A DNA stretch of 28,702 nt from contig CANQKJ010000006.1 in the NCBI GenBank assembly GCA_947624465.1, positions 1 to 28,702 on the forward strand, written 5' to 3'. This document shows positions 7,298 through 15,844 of the stretch, in pieces (the stretch's first letter is position 1; each line of letters opens with the position of its first letter). The notes under the pieces are model-generated. The model worked only from the letters and a program-made list of their open reading frames with translations. It was not told where the DNA came from and ran no database searches. This DNA comes from an uncultured Oscillospiraceae bacterium (GTDB lineage Bacteria; Bacillota; Clostridia; Oscillospirales; Oscillospiraceae). Position numbers and translations under genes: made by a program.

Positions 7298-8586
7298 TGT
7301 ATAACACGCCGGAATGGTATTCAAGTCTCAGAGATGTGGGGATGCTGTGGCAGGCATTAGGTGGGGTGACGATTTTTTGGACATCTCTGCCCAAAAGGGA
7401 CCATTCCCGCCTGCGCTCTGCGCTTTTCTGGATCCTGGGCGGCGGCCTGCTTTGGGTCTCACGACGCTTTGGCTGGCTTTTCCTGGAGAGCGGCACCAAT
7501 GTCTATCTTGTTTATTTTTTCTCCGTCATTTATGTCGTCGTGTGTTGCAAGTCCTCGGTCTGGGTAGCGCTGACGGTCGGATCAAGCGGGTTCCTTGCCC
7601 AACAGATCTGCGGCAGCCTGGAGCTTGCGCTGCGCAGTATCCCCGCGATAGGCGCCGCCTTTGATTATAGCAGCGCTATCGTTGTACTGGATATCGTCTT
7701 TTTCTCTGCCGGATATTATCTCATCTGGAGGGTATTTCACGGCAGAAGTTTAAGCGGGAATGAGAATATATCGGCTTTGCAGATGGGCAGTTTCTCGACG
7801 CTTGCCCTGATCTTCAGCCTCGGTTTTTATACGCTCAACCAATATGTCAGAGGCTGGGCCAGCCTGACCACCATTGAATTGACTGTAAACTCGTTTTATA
7901 ACGCCATCGGCAGTGTGCTCCTTCTCGTGATGCAGTATGAACTGATCAGGCAGCAGAGGCTGAATATCGAGCTCCAGGCCATGAGGGCGATACTGCGCAC
8001 CCAGGAGGACCAGTGGCGGCAGAGCAAAGAACGAACGGAACTGGTAAACGAAAAGTATCACGACCTCAAAAAAATCGTGAACAGTTTCCGCAGCGACCTT
8101 GACGCCGGGATGATTCAAAAACTGAACGAGGCAATTGAGGCATACGACGACAAGGTGGATACCGGCAACAGCGCAGCGGATGTGGTGCTCACGGAGGCAA
8201 GAGAGCTGTGCAGAGGACAGGGGATCCAGTTTACCTGTTATGTGAATGGGCCCGACCTGGACTTTATGGAGGACCTGGAAATTTACACATTTTTGAAAAA
8301 TGCCGTTGACAATGCCGTGGAGGCGGTCGAAAAGCTCCCAGAAGGCAAGGAGAGATTCATTTCCCTGACAGCACGGAGCGAAGATGGGATCATCATCCTG
8401 CATGAGGAAAATCCCTGCGGAGACGTCATCTTTGAAAACGGACTCCCAAAGACTCAGCAGGACTCCGATTACCACGGATTTGGCATGAAGAGCATGATGA
8501 GGATCGCCAATAAATACGGCGGTGCGCTTACTGCCAGCGCCAGAAATGGCATCTTCTATCTTGACGCCATTTTCATGCCGGAATAG
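7297..8586 (+). CDS. GHKL-domain sensor histidine kinase (AgrC-like)
   Basis: This 429-residue kinase starts with several hydrophobic helices (about residues 10-210), then a coiled-coil dimerisation segment with KYHDLKK (H255 as likely phospho-acceptor), and a GHKL ATPase domain: N-box FLKNAVDNAVEA (N335, N339) and G-box GFGMKSM near residue 393. The layout matches AgrC/VirS-type sensors (HPK10) that detect peptides or other ligands in the membrane. No peptide pheromone gene is visible next to it, so the signal may be a substrate-derived molecule. Its ATG shares one base with the regulator stop (TGATG-like overlap), indicating translational coupling. Confidence 0.92.
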   Translation: MYNTPEWYSSLRDVGMLWQALGGVTIFWTSLPKRDHSRLRSALFWILGGGLLWVSRRFGWLFLESGTNVYLVYFFSVIYVVVCCKSSVWVALTVGSSGFLAQQICGSLELALRSIPAIGAAFDYSSAIVVLDIVFFSAGYYLIWRVFHGRSLSGNENISALQMGSFSTLALIFSLGFYTLNQYVRGWASLTTIELTVNSFYNAIGSVLLLVMQYELIRQQRLNIELQAMRAILRTQEDQWRQSKERTELVNEKYHDLKKIVNSFRSDLDAGMIQKLNEAIEAYDDKVDTGNSAADVVLTEARELCRGQGIQFTCYVNGPDLDFMEDLEIYTFLKNAVDNAVEAVEKLPEGKERFISLTARSEDGIIILHEENPCGDVIFENGLPKTQQDSDYHGFGMKSMMRIANKYGGALTASARNGIFYLDAIFMPE

Positions 8587-8593
8587 AGTGCTA

Positions 8594-8623
8594 TTTACGC
8601 GGTTAAACCACAAATTACGCTGT
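8594..8623 (+). promoter_or_regulatory. Direct-repeat operator, predicted LytTR regulator site (copy 2)
   Basis: TTTACGCGGT (8594-8603) and ATTACGCTGT (8614-8623) repeat with a 20-base period, as at 564-593; the spacer ACAAATT segment is also conserved. It lies directly after the kinase stop and five bases before a -35-like element, so the two-component system is predicted to drive the esterase/GH3 genes that follow. Confidence 0.55.
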
Positions 8624-8650
8624 TTCCGTTGTGCGGGAACAGCGTTTTTT
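8616..8650 (+). terminator. Rho-independent terminator of the two-component operon, overlapping the next promoter
   Basis: ACGCTGTTTCCG (8617-8628) pairs with CGGGAACAGCGT (8634-8645) with one T-G wobble around the loop TTGTG, followed by a T-run (8645-8650). The stem's left arm is also the second operator half-site and the loop contains the -35 hexamer, so termination and downstream initiation share the same bases. Confidence 0.75.
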
Positions 8651-8657
8651 GTATATT
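8629..8657 (+). promoter_or_regulatory. Promoter of the first esterase lipoprotein
   Basis: TTGTGC (8629-8634) and TATATT (8652-8657) have a 17-base spacer. The -35 and -10 positions relative to the direct repeats are identical to those before the GH2 operon, and the bases after the -10 (TTTTC/A AAT) are also similar. The poor -35 fits activator dependence. Confidence 0.5.
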
Positions 8658-8721
8658 TTCAATAACAGGCTTTCGGGCCTATATCATGAGGAAACGGAAA
8701 AGAGAAAAAGGAGGGTATTAC

Positions 8722-9777
8722 ATGAAAAAAGCTGCGATTTCTTTTGGGCTGGCGCTCTGTCTGCTGGCGTGCTGCATCGGCCTTTCTGGGTGCAGCGCCG
8801 GGAGTCAGAAGCCTAGTGAAACGCCGTCTCATACCCACAATTTCGTGAATGGAGTATGCCCGGAGGACGGCGTCTATGAGACAGACTTTATCCTGAGAGG
8901 GCGCGTTTCAGAGGAATTGAAGACGGCTCCCGCCAATGTCGGTACAATTGAGGAGATCACCTATACGACGCGGTCCTATTATCTTGAATCTTTGCCCGAA
9001 AACGAAGGGAAAGAGATCGAGCTGACAAAAACCGCCGAGGTATACCTCCCCTACGGATACGACGCCTCCCAGAAATACAATGTGATGTATCTCCTGCACG
9101 GCACAGGCGAGGATGAGAAGTGCTGGCTGACCTTCAAAGGCAAGGATGTCATCAATGTTCTGGAAAACATGGTGGCACAGCATCTCTGCGAGCCGGTCAT
9201 CATTGTCACGCCCACCTGGTACTCTCCTGAAACGCCTTATACAACGCAGAAGGAGTACAATGCCGACCCCGATCCCGACGGCTGGACGAGCAAGTTTGCG
9301 GCCGAATTGAGAAATGATTTGATCCCTGCGGTGGAGGGAAAGTATTCCACTTATGCGGAAGGTGACACGTCCAGCGCCAAGTTGACCGAGACCCGGGATC
9401 ACCGCGCGTTCTGCGGCGTCTCCCGCGGCAGCATGACGGTTATGAAATCCGGCCTTATGCAGAATCTGGACTATATCGCCAACTTTGGCAACTTCTCCGG
9501 CGTTTGGACAGAGGTGAGCGAACTGAAGGAGGCGTTGACGTCCCCCGATTATGCCTCCTATGACATCAACTTCTGGTATAACGGCACCGGCGATGCCGAC
9601 ACTGTGGGCGGAGCGAACGAGTCTCACGTGGCATTCTACAAGAGCGCGATGGAGGAACTCCCCGGCAAGTTCACTGACGGCATGAATTCCGTTATGATCT
9701 ACAAAAAGTCGTCCGGGCACGATTATAACGCCTGGTTGGCGGATTTCTACAACGCGATGTTGAAATTCTATCAGTGA
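8722..9777 (+). CDS. Secreted esterase-like lipoprotein 1 (CE1/esterase D fold)
   Basis: The 351-residue protein has a lipoprotein signal peptide with lipobox LSGC, so it should be anchored outside the membrane. The mature part is an alpha/beta-hydrolase of the PF00756 esterase type (feruloyl/acetyl-xylan esterase, tributyrin esterase): VYLPYGYD, LLHGTGED (oxyanion region), nucleophile S234 in GVSRGS and catalytic H333 in SGHDY. It contains a short spacer with THNFVNGVCPEDG after the lipobox. ATG 8722 is chosen because AAAGGAGGG precedes it; longer forms lack this. It is paralogous to the genes at 13665 and 14738 (shared TRDHRAF and Y/VSRG blocks). The substrate is unknown; removal of acyl or feruloyl groups from a plant polymer is plausible. 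Confidence 0.85.
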   Translation: MKKAAISFGLALCLLACCIGLSGCSAGSQKPSETPSHTHNFVNGVCPEDGVYETDFILRGRVSEELKTAPANVGTIEEITYTTRSYYLESLPENEGKEIELTKTAEVYLPYGYDASQKYNVMYLLHGTGEDEKCWLTFKGKDVINVLENMVAQHLCEPVIIVTPTWYSPETPYTTQKEYNADPDPDGWTSKFAAELRNDLIPAVEGKYSTYAEGDTSSAKLTETRDHRAFCGVSRGSMTVMKSGLMQNLDYIANFGNFSGVWTEVSELKEALTSPDYASYDINFWYNGTGDADTVGGANESHVAFYKSAMEELPGKFTDGMNSVMIYKKSSGHDYNAWLADFYNAMLKFYQ

Positions 9778-9793
9778 AAAGGAGTGGTGGGAA

Positions 9794-12700
9794 GTGAAGA
9801 AAAAACTGTCGAAATTATGGCTTTCTCTTCTGTGCATTACCCTGTGTCTGGCGATCCTGCTGACTGTCGGCGTGTTCGTGGAAAAGCGGTTCCAGGATAC
9901 GATAAACTGGGCGCTGGGCATCAAGGAGACGACCACCACCGGCACCGGTGCCGTGCTGTTTTCCTCGGAGTTCACCAAAAAAGACGCCGCCGGGAACGTT
10001 CTGCTGAATGAAGCGGGCAGGGAGGTCTATGATGACGAGGCTCTGATGCAGGAGGGCGACAGAGTCTGCAAGGAAGTCGCCAAAGAGGGCATTGTCCTGC
10101 TGAAAAACAGTAATGCCGCGCTGCCGCTGGAACCGAACGCCTCTGTCGCCCTGTTCGGCACGGCGTCCAAGTCGGTGGTGACCTCCGGTACGGGTTCCGG
10201 TCAGACCGGCGGCAACGGCGCCACGTTTGCCTCTGCCCTAAAAGAATCCGGCTTCAATCTGAATGAGGCGAGCCAGGAGTTTTACAAAAACGGGGCGGGC
10301 AAGGACTATAACAGTTCCGTCCCCCCCATGACCGGAACGGAGCCCTTTACCATCGGCGAGGTCCCCTGGGATGTCTTTTCCTCCGACGCCTCCTTTGCGG
10401 AGATGACGAAGTGCGATGTGGCCGTCGTCGTGTTCGCGAGAAATTCGGGCGAGGGCTATGATATCTGCTCCGGTGTCTCCAAAGTCGGCCCCGAGGACAA
10501 AGAGATCATCTGCACTGACGCTCTGACAAAAGAGGAAGGCAGCAAGACCGGCAACAACTATCTGGAACTGAACAAGGCGGAAAGAGACCTTTTGAAAGGC
10601 CTGAAGGCGCTGAAAGACGAGGGCAAGATCAAGAAGATTGTCGTCCTGCTGAATACCAGCAACGCTATGCAGATCGACTTTTTGAGCGACGCGGTTGACG
10701 ACGTCTACGGCGTTGACGCGGCTCTGTGGATCGGCGCGACCGGCCAGTCCGGCGTCGAGGTCATCGGAGATATTTTGAACGGCACAGTCAATCCCTCCGG
10801 CAAGCTGGCGGATACGTACTGCTACGATATCCTCCGGGAACCCTCCATCTATAACTTTGGCACCAATGTCTATGGTCAGTGGACGGAGGGCGGTTATGCC
10901 GCGAAATCCGCGCAGGAGTCGGAGGACGCCAACCTCTGCCAGAAGTTCTATAACGTTTATCGTGAAGGCATTTATGTCGGTTACCGTTACTATGAGACTC
11001 GCTACGAGGACTATGTCCTTGGCAACACGGACAGCTTTGCCTATTCCGATATCGTGGCCCGCTCCTTTGGCGAGGGCCTGTCTTATACCCAGTTTGAGTA
11101 TTCAGGGTTCCAGGTGGCTGAAGAGGACGGCCGGTTCCAGGTGACGGTCACGGTCAAGAACGCCGGTGAGGCCGCCGGCAAGGAAGTCGTCCAGGTGTAT
11201 GCCCAGACGCCCTATTCGCAGTACGCCCAGGACAACGGGATCGAAAAGGCGTCGGTCCAATTGGTGGGCTTTGAGAAGACGGATCTGCTCCAGCCCGGTG
11301 ACTCTCAGACAGTGACGGTTTCTTTTGAGAAGCGCCAGCTGGCCACCTACGACGCTGTGACCGCAAAGACCTATATCATGGATGACGGCGATTATTACAT
11401 CACAGTCGCCGAGGGCGCGCACGATGCGGTGAACCACATCCTGACAGAGAAGCAGGCGGACAAGTCCAAAATAGTGCTGTCAAAGACGACATACAACACG
11501 AATGAGAGCCTGGTCTATAAATTCGTGCAGGATACGGTGGATACCACCACCTATGCGACTTCCGCTGAGACGGGCGCCGCGATCACCAATCACTTCGACG
11601 AAGCCGACATCAACTTGTTTGATAATGGTTCCCAGACCGTCAGCTATGTGACTCGCAAGGACTGGAGGGGATCCTTTGACGATACGTCTATCGAGACCAT
11701 GCTTCAGAGCAAAGTCGCGCTCGATATAAATGACGCCATCTATCAGGGCTTAGTCAACGAACAGTTTACAAAGCCTGAGGATGCCTCGCAGGCGAAAATG
11801 CCCACTATGAAGGCGGAGAACGGGCTGGTTCTGGCTGACTTTGTGGGAGTTGATCGCGACGGCACCATAGAAAAGTACAATAAAACGTGGACCTTTGAAG
11901 ATCTGCTCGATCAGATGTCTTTTGCTGAGATGCGGAGCCTGGTGCTGCTGGGGCAGCACAACACGAAGAGCGTTCCGTCTATTGCAAAGCCTGCTACCAG
12001 CGACCAGAACGGTCCCTGCGGATTCGCCTCTACCTTTGTCTCCGGCGGCGCGGGCACCGCGTTCCCCAGTTCGACGCTGAGAGCGACCACATGGAATAAA
12101 GCGGTAGCGCACAGGGTCGGCGAAATCATCGGCGAAGACGGCTTGCACTCCGGCTCTAACGGCCTGTACGGCCCTGGCGCCAATATCCACAGAAATGCGT
12201 TCTGCGGGAGAAACTATGAGTATTATTCTGAAGATCCGGTCCTGTCCTCCCAGATCGGGACCGAGGAGTGCGTCGGGATCCAGTCAAAGGGCGTCATTGT
12301 TTACGAGAAGCACTTTGCTCTGAACGATTCCGAGTCCCACCGTGAGGGCGTCGGCAACTGGGCCAATGAGCAGGCCATTCGCGAGATCTATCTGGAGGCG
12401 TTCAAGGGCATCCTCTCCAAGGACGGAGGCAATGCCCATGCCATTATGACGGGCTTTAACCGCCTTGGTACGACGTGGACGGGTGACAGTGTCGATCTGA
12501 TCGAGGGGGTTGCCCGAGGCGAATGGGGATTCGACGGATTTTCCTGCACGGATATGGATAACGGACCTACCGCATATATGTATGCGCCCCGCGCTATTTG
12601 CACGGGCACCGATATCTACGACGGCCCCGATAACCCATCCCATCCCAGAACGCCGCAGCTCAACGAGTATAAGGATGACGCCTATGTTGTCACCTGCATG

Positions 12701-12922
12701 AGAGAGTCCGCCGCGAGGATTATCTATGCCGTCGGCCAGTCCTCTGCGATGAATGGGATCGGATCCGATACGAAAATCGTGTCGGTCATGCCCTGGTATC
12801 TGGTACTGACGATTACTCTGGCCGCCGTTATGGGCGTTCTGGCCATTAGTTCCGCGGTCATGCTGGTGCTGGATAAGAAGGGGATCCTTCCCGTATCAAA
12901 AAAACGTAAAAAAACGGAATAA
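9794..12922 (+). CDS. Membrane-anchored GH3 glycosidase with inverted domain order
   Basis: In this 1042-residue protein the usual GH3 C-terminal domain comes first (AKEGIVLLKN, residues about 75-390), followed by a fibronectin-III-like domain (about 445-530, with LVGFEK and QTVTVSF), a linker, and then the catalytic TIM-barrel domain (about 690-980). In the barrel, K839-H840 of EKHFAL bind substrate and D920 in SCTDMDN is the predicted nucleophile. Inverted GH3 enzymes are known from rumen Firmicutes. A hydrophobic helix at residues 7-30 and another at about 995-1020 followed by KKRKK suggest anchoring at both ends, with the enzyme outside. GTG 9794 follows GGAGTGG and lies 16 bases after the esterase stop. 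Activity could be beta-glucosidase or beta-xylosidase. Confidence 0.88.
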   Translation: MKKKLSKLWLSLLCITLCLAILLTVGVFVEKRFQDTINWALGIKETTTTGTGAVLFSSEFTKKDAAGNVLLNEAGREVYDDEALMQEGDRVCKEVAKEGIVLLKNSNAALPLEPNASVALFGTASKSVVTSGTGSGQTGGNGATFASALKESGFNLNEASQEFYKNGAGKDYNSSVPPMTGTEPFTIGEVPWDVFSSDASFAEMTKCDVAVVVFARNSGEGYDICSGVSKVGPEDKEIICTDALTKEEGSKTGNNYLELNKAERDLLKGLKALKDEGKIKKIVVLLNTSNAMQIDFLSDAVDDVYGVDAALWIGATGQSGVEVIGDILNGTVNPSGKLADTYCYDILREPSIYNFGTNVYGQWTEGGYAAKSAQESEDANLCQKFYNVYREGIYVGYRYYETRYEDYVLGNTDSFAYSDIVARSFGEGLSYTQFEYSGFQVAEEDGRFQVTVTVKNAGEAAGKEVVQVYAQTPYSQYAQDNGIEKASVQLVGFEKTDLLQPGDSQTVTVSFEKRQLATYDAVTAKTYIMDDGDYYITVAEGAHDAVNHILTEKQADKSKIVLSKTTYNTNESLVYKFVQDTVDTTTYATSAETGAAITNHFDEADINLFDNGSQTVSYVTRKDWRGSFDDTSIETMLQSKVALDINDAIYQGLVNEQFTKPEDASQAKMPTMKAENGLVLADFVGVDRDGTIEKYNKTWTFEDLLDQMSFAEMRSLVLLGQHNTKSVPSIAKPATSDQNGPCGFASTFVSGGAGTAFPSSTLRATTWNKAVAHRVGEIIGEDGLHSGSNGLYGPGANIHRNAFCGRNYEYYSEDPVLSSQIGTEECVGIQSKGVIVYEKHFALNDSESHREGVGNWANEQAIREIYLEAFKGILSKDGGNAHAIMTGFNRLGTTWTGDSVDLIEGVARGEWGFDGFSCTDMDNGPTAYMYAPRAICTGTDIYDGPDNPSHPRTPQLNEYKDDAYVVTCMRESAARIIYAVGQSSAMNGIGSDTKIVSVMPWYLVLTITLAAVMGVLAISSAVMLVLDKKGILPVSKKRKKTE

Positions 12923-13029
12923 GAACCGCTCTTAACGAGAGGTGCTTATATAGTGTCTGTATCGGTTATGGTGGTTAGCCGAGAGACCCAACCCATCAAC
13001 ATTCCATTAATATGAAAGGAAAATATAGT

Positions 13030-13506
13030 ATGAAAAAGTATAAGATTTTTGCCCTGATCGCTGCCATGGCTTTCTGCTTTGTCGCTCTGGCTGGGTGCCA
13101 GGCGAAGACGCCCGATGTACAGACCTATACCCGCTCCTATGCCTATTATGAGGATGGCCGCCAGGGCGATGTGATTGACGGTGTGGTCTGCGACCTGACT
13201 TTCGTCTCCGATAAGGAATATCTCTACACCGAGACGACTGTTATCGCGCACATCGACGCCGGCATCCAGGTGACCAACTGGACTTATACCCTGCGGGGCA
13301 CCTACACAGTCGGCACAGTCGATGAAGATGAAATGACCAAGGAGATCACCCTTTCCGCTCCCGTCAGCGGGGCCAAGGTGATGAACGGGGCTCTGACTAC
13401 GGCGGAAGAGGACCCGGAGATCCTGTCTTACCAATTCCCCCTGAATGTTGTGATCAACTATTCCGCCAACACCTTCGTTGATCCCGCCGAGACCCCTGCG
13501 GGCTGA
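13030..13506 (+). CDS. Small lipoprotein of unknown function
   Basis: The 158-residue protein has a clear lipoprotein signal (KKYKIFALIAAMAF, lipobox LAGC) and a mature domain rich in alternating beta-strand patterns with many Tyr/Thr residues. I recognise no family. ATG 13030 is preferred because AAAGGAAAA lies 8 or so bases upstream, whereas ATG 13012 has no ribosome site. It stands between the GH3 gene and two esterase lipoproteins and is followed by a strong terminator, so it may be the last gene of the first transcription unit. A substrate-binding or chaperone-like role at the cell surface is only a guess. Confidence 0.75.
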   Translation: MKKYKIFALIAAMAFCFVALAGCQAKTPDVQTYTRSYAYYEDGRQGDVIDGVVCDLTFVSDKEYLYTETTVIAHIDAGIQVTNWTYTLRGTYTVGTVDEDEMTKEITLSAPVSGAKVMNGALTTAEEDPEILSYQFPLNVVINYSANTFVDPAETPAG

Positions 13507-13576
13507 TGATCGATCCTGAGGAGGAGTAAAACCCCACCATTTGCTCCCCCGGGGAAAGCTTCACATGACCACCGTC

Positions 13577-13607
13577 AAAAAGGGCAAATCGAGTGTTTGC
13601 CCTTTTT
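13577..13607 (+). terminator. Rho-independent terminator after the small lipoprotein
   Basis: AAAAAGGGCAAA (13577-13588) pairs with TTTGCCCTTTTT (13596-13607) around a 7-base loop, giving a perfect stem with a T-run. It separates the GH3/lipoprotein unit from the esterase pair downstream; the A-rich left arm means it may work in both directions. Confidence 0.85.
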
Positions 13608-13621
13608 GATTTTCTACGGGT

Positions 13622-13640
13622 CCCCGATGCTCCGTCGGGG
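13622..13640 (+). other. Short hairpin just before an esterase ribosome site
   Basis: CCCCGA (13622-13627) pairs with TCGGGG (13635-13640), loop of 7 bases. It ends about 10 bases before the GGAGG of the gene at 13665. It may protect a processed 5' end or affect initiation; no regulatory family is recognised. Confidence 0.35.
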
Positions 13641-13664
13641 CAGAAACCAGGAGGAAAAAACAAT

Positions 13665-14687
13665 ATGAAAAGACTACTTAGAACGTTCGCTGTAGTTTTA
13701 GCGATGATAATGCTTTTGGCCGGGTGCGGAACAACGCCGCCAAAGCCGTCGGCAGCGGCGCCGCAGGCGCCGGAGGGCTTTACCGCATTTACCTATCCGG
13801 CGGGCAAGTATTTTACTTATGAAACAACGTGGCTGAGGCTTCCCAGCGCTTACAAAGAAGAGGCGGAAAAGAAGGGGACCGTCGAAGATCTCACATACAC
13901 TACCGACGTTTACGGTGACGGCGTCACCTATGAAAAGCATGTCTACGTCTATTTGCCGTATTGTTATGACCCGGCGGATAAGGACACAAAATACAATGTC
14001 GTCTATTTCCAGCACGGAGACGGGCAGCACAATAAGACGGTGTTTACGCAGCAGGAATACAATCTGCTGGACAATCTCTTTGCAAACGGCGATATCGATC
14101 CGGTCATAATTGCCTTTACGACTTTTTACATGTATGAGGACAGCGAAGACTTGGCGGGAGACGGCCGCAGCGGCGATCTGCCGAACCTGTTCTACAAAGA
14201 GGTAACAGAATCCATCCTTCCTGCCGTCGAGACAAAGTACAACACCTATCTGACCGGTACCACAAAGGAAGATTTCATCGCAACAAGGGATCATCGCGCC
14301 TTCACCGGCTATTCCAGAGGAAGCTGCGCCACTTGGAATATGTTCCACAATGCCTTTGAATACTTCCGTTACTATGCGCCGATGAGCCACGCCTGTGTCC
14401 CAGAGGAGGGAAGGGAGTGGGAGAGCGATGCGGACATGATCCGCTACCTGGAGGAACCGATCATCGCGAACCCAGACATGAAATTCTTCATTTACACCTG
14501 CAAGGGTACTGCGGAAAACGTTGAGAAGCAGACACAGATGGTCGAAACGCTGCTTACAAGCGACAAATTTTCCTATGGCTATGACAAAGAGACAAACAAT
14601 ATTGCCATTACGATTTCGAACATGAATCACAGCGACCGTTACGTTCCGTACTACTATTACCACTCTCTGAACACGTTCTTCAAATGA
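13665..14687 (+). CDS. Secreted esterase-like lipoprotein 2 (CE1/esterase D fold)
   Basis: This 340-residue lipoprotein (lipobox LAGC) has an alpha/beta-hydrolase domain with VYLPYCYD, YFQHGDG (oxyanion region), nucleophile S217 in GYSRGS and catalytic H322 in MNHSD. Between these lies the paralogue block TRDHRAF. ATG 13665 is supported by AGGAGG nine bases upstream; an earlier in-frame start would run through the terminator hairpin. The sequence after SRGS (WNMFHNAFEYF, YYAPMSHAC) resembles GH10/CE1 xylan feruloyl esterases of rumen clostridia. It belongs to a unit with the next gene and is closer to it than to the first esterase. Substrate not determinable. Confidence 0.85.
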   Translation: MKRLLRTFAVVLAMIMLLAGCGTTPPKPSAAAPQAPEGFTAFTYPAGKYFTYETTWLRLPSAYKEEAEKKGTVEDLTYTTDVYGDGVTYEKHVYVYLPYCYDPADKDTKYNVVYFQHGDGQHNKTVFTQQEYNLLDNLFANGDIDPVIIAFTTFYMYEDSEDLAGDGRSGDLPNLFYKEVTESILPAVETKYNTYLTGTTKEDFIATRDHRAFTGYSRGSCATWNMFHNAFEYFRYYAPMSHACVPEEGREWESDADMIRYLEEPIIANPDMKFFIYTCKGTAENVEKQTQMVETLLTSDKFSYGYDKETNNIAITISNMNHSDRYVPYYYYHSLNTFFK

Positions 14688-14737
14688 TCCGGGCTGCAAA
14701 GGGATCATATGATAAAACTTGTAAAGGAGATGGAGTT

Positions 14738-15844
14738 TTGGCTCACAACAAACTGATCTCTACCACGATTACCGCGGCCCTGTGTATATCGCTGCTCTCC
14801 GCATGCACTTCGAACGGCGGAACGCCAAGGGAAACCGAACGCCCCGTGGCTTCCAATTCTCCGGCAGACAGCCAGACAGCGCAGATGCCTTCAAAGCCGC
14901 CACGGGAGGACATCGAGATCATCACCACGGAGCCGGGAGAAGTGATCAAGGCTGGCACGACGTTTGAGAAATGTAATCTTCTGGACGATGGGACCGACCA
15001 GAAAGGTACGTTCGAGCGGGTCGATTACACCACCGATGCGTATGAGGACGGCGTGACCTATGAGAAATACTGTAATGTGTATCTTCCCTACGGATATGAC
15101 CCGAAGGGGGAGGTGAAATACGACGTCGTCTATTTTATACACGGTAACAAAAACGATCCAGGGGTGCTGACCGCCGATATCCTGAAAAGTAAGCTCGACA
15201 GCCTGTTCGCTACCGGCAAGGTCCCGCCGGTCATCCTTGTGTTCCCCACCTATTACATGGATGCGGAAGGGGACGCCGTGGAGCGGCAAAGGACGGGATT
15301 GGTCCCCGCGGGAGACGGGAACTGGGAAGGTCTGCCCGCGAATTTTTACCTTGAGATCATCGAAGATGTGATTCCGGCGGTCGAGCCCAAATATGCCGTT
15401 TATACGGAGTCTTTCGATGAGGAGGGCCTGATTGCCTCCCGGGACCACCGATGCTTTTCCGGCTACTCCCGCGGCGGTATGTGCACTTGGTACATGTTCC
15501 ACAACGCACTGCCCTATTTTAAGTGGTATTCTCCCATGAGCGCCAACTGCATGGCGGGGGAGACAATGGGGGCGGAAGTTACGAATGAAGAGGCTTACCG
15601 CTACCTGAAAGAGGCGGCGGACGAGCATCCAGACCTTGATTTCTTTATCTATGCGGCAAGCGGCAGAGACAACGATGCCCCCGTGCTCCGCACGCAGATG
15701 GCGTATTTTGAGCAGCAGGAACTGTTCTCCTATGGAGACGATCCGACTGAAAATAACTTGTTCTACACCCTCTCTGACTTTGCCCATTCGGACACCAAGG
15801 TCCCCTTCTATTATTACAACACGCTGCAGGTCATTTTCCAATAA
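14738..15844 (+). CDS. Secreted esterase-like lipoprotein 3 (CE1/esterase D fold)
   Basis: The 368-residue paralogue has a lipobox (LLSAC), a Pro/Ser/Thr spacer, then the hydrolase domain: VYLPYGYD, YFIHGNKND, nucleophile S244 in GYSRGG and predicted H350 in FAHSD. TTG 14738 is chosen because AAAGGAG lies 8 bases upstream and the signal peptide then begins properly (MAHNKLISTT); the upstream ATG 14684 would overlap the previous gene by 4 bases and place 18 polar residues before the signal. The block WYMFHNALPYF/SPMSANC parallels esterase 2. Three paralogues in one locus suggest acyl groups at different positions or chain types on one heavily decorated substrate. Confidence 0.85.
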   Translation: MAHNKLISTTITAALCISLLSACTSNGGTPRETERPVASNSPADSQTAQMPSKPPREDIEIITTEPGEVIKAGTTFEKCNLLDDGTDQKGTFERVDYTTDAYEDGVTYEKYCNVYLPYGYDPKGEVKYDVVYFIHGNKNDPGVLTADILKSKLDSLFATGKVPPVILVFPTYYMDAEGDAVERQRTGLVPAGDGNWEGLPANFYLEIIEDVIPAVEPKYAVYTESFDEEGLIASRDHRCFSGYSRGGMCTWYMFHNALPYFKWYSPMSANCMAGETMGAEVTNEEAYRYLKEAADEHPDLDFFIYAASGRDNDAPVLRTQMAYFEQQELFSYGDDPTENNLFYTLSDFAHSDTKVPFYYYNTLQVIFQ

